In this document: positions 63,636-64,000 of the stretch, piece after piece
Numbering within the stretch: the stretch's first letter is position 1
Layout: the number at the start of each line of letters is the position of its first letter
Assembly (NCBI RefSeq): GCF_014054525.1
Contig: NZ_CP059564.1
Coordinates: forward strand, 1,374,357 to 1,438,356
Origin: Alysiella filiformis
Lineage (GTDB): Bacteria; Pseudomonadota; Gammaproteobacteria; Burkholderiales; Neisseriaceae
Reading direction: 5' to 3'
Length of the DNA: 64,000 bases
Notes under the pieces: model-generated
What the model saw: only the letters and a program-made list of their open reading frames with translations
Database searches by the model: none
Told to the model about the DNA's origin: nothing
Made by a program: the position numbers and the translations under genes

Positions 63636-64000
63636 TTATCGTGGTACAAATTGGGCGAATGACATCAATATCAAAATCACAAATCCAATTACACCAACAA
63701 CTTTAATGAGTGTGGTCGGCGGTTCAGCAGGTTCGCCGTAGTCGTTGTCGTCTTCATCGCCTGCTGCAAACGACAAATACAAAATCACGAACAAACTAAT
63801 CAATGGAATGAGTAACAAAGCCGCCCACCAAGACGAACGGTTTAAATCATTAAAACGCCGCATACCAGGGGCAAATCTGGCGTAAATGGCAATAATAATG
63901 GTTGGAATACCCGTTATTAAAGTAATGGCGATGGCATCTTTGCTGCCAATCAATGCCGATAACAGTATACCCAGCGCAAATGGAACAACAGCACATAAAG
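63636..64000 (-). CDS. DUF805-family membrane protein, 5' end outside the window
   Basis: The frame is open to the right edge, so the N-terminus lies beyond 64000. The visible part has RFAPGMRRFNDLNRSSWWAALLLIPLISLFVILYL, the DUF805 signature (R-R-x-x-D-L, S-x-W-W, then P-L-I), and an acidic stretch followed by one more helix (TLIKVVGVIGFVILILMSFA). The family has several transmembrane helices and unknown function. An uptake sequence lies downstream at 63597. Confidence 0.75.
   Translation of the reverse strand, partial: LCAVVPFALGILLSALIGSKDAIAITLITGIPTIIIAIYARFAPGMRRFNDLNRSSWWAALLLIPLISLFVILYLSFAAGDEDDNDYGEPAEPPTTLIKVVGVIGFVILILMSFAQFVPR

Overview
The window is chromosomal DNA from a member of the Neisseriaceae, most likely close to Kingella, Alysiella or Simonsiella. 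The main evidence is a short DNA uptake sequence, AGGCAGCCTGAA or its complement, that recurs throughout the window (roughly fifty or more copies by eye). It occurs between genes, inside genes and paired in terminators. Gene content and order support this: dnaB is followed by a pilHIJKX-type minor pilin operon, a FimV/TspA protein and an App/Hap/IgA-protease-type autotransporter are present, and a surA-like PPIase, bolA, yciI and yciB form one cluster. Base composition is moderately AT-rich. I saw no tRNA, rRNA, CRISPR array, prophage or intact insertion sequence.

Layout. 1-1751: a minus-strand signalling operon (roadblock protein, PAS protein, PhnD-like binding protein), after a fragment of another gene. 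2058-12268: housekeeping and hypothetical genes (dapE, msrC, pcm, rhodanese, a CitMHS transporter, pspC-like, a coiled-coil zinc-ribbon protein, a frameshifted DUF2167 gene, a duplicated TM/PH-like protein, rlmL). 12478-22410: fimV, dut, dnaB and five minor pilins. 22480-28136: argS, an HTH-UbiX fusion with an overlapping 23-codon ORF, mrp, pgeF and an unknown gene. 28332-34163: an esterase, then minus-strand hpnC, dksA, several unknown genes (one behind a possible leader-peptide attenuator) and lysS. 34341-38498: the large serine-protease autotransporter. 38721-44336: parC, pilS and pilR, overlapping end to end. 44370-52285: Uma2, purB, a solute-binding lipoprotein, gph-recX, pseC and a glutamate-synthase-like FMN protein. 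52758-64000: lctP, infC-rpmI-rplT, a phosphatase-like protein, gltX, tgt, a thioredoxin-like protein, DUF1415-YbaN, the PPIase-BolA-YciI-YciB cluster and a partial DUF805 gene.

Type IV pilus biology dominates: minor pilins, the FimV assembly/polarity factor and the PilSR regulators all lie in one 64 kb stretch. With the abundant uptake sequences this points to a naturally competent, pilus-bearing organism. The autotransporter and possibly pseC concern the cell surface.

The intergenic DNA is unusually structured. At least four short non-coding repeat families recur, many copies are bracketed by uptake sequences, and one element is inserted into another with an apparent 10-bp target duplication. 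Other notable points are the HTH-UbiX fusion, the candidate attenuator at 31439-31648, a homopolymeric frameshift in a membrane-protein gene, and uptake sequences that supply the stop codons of three genes.
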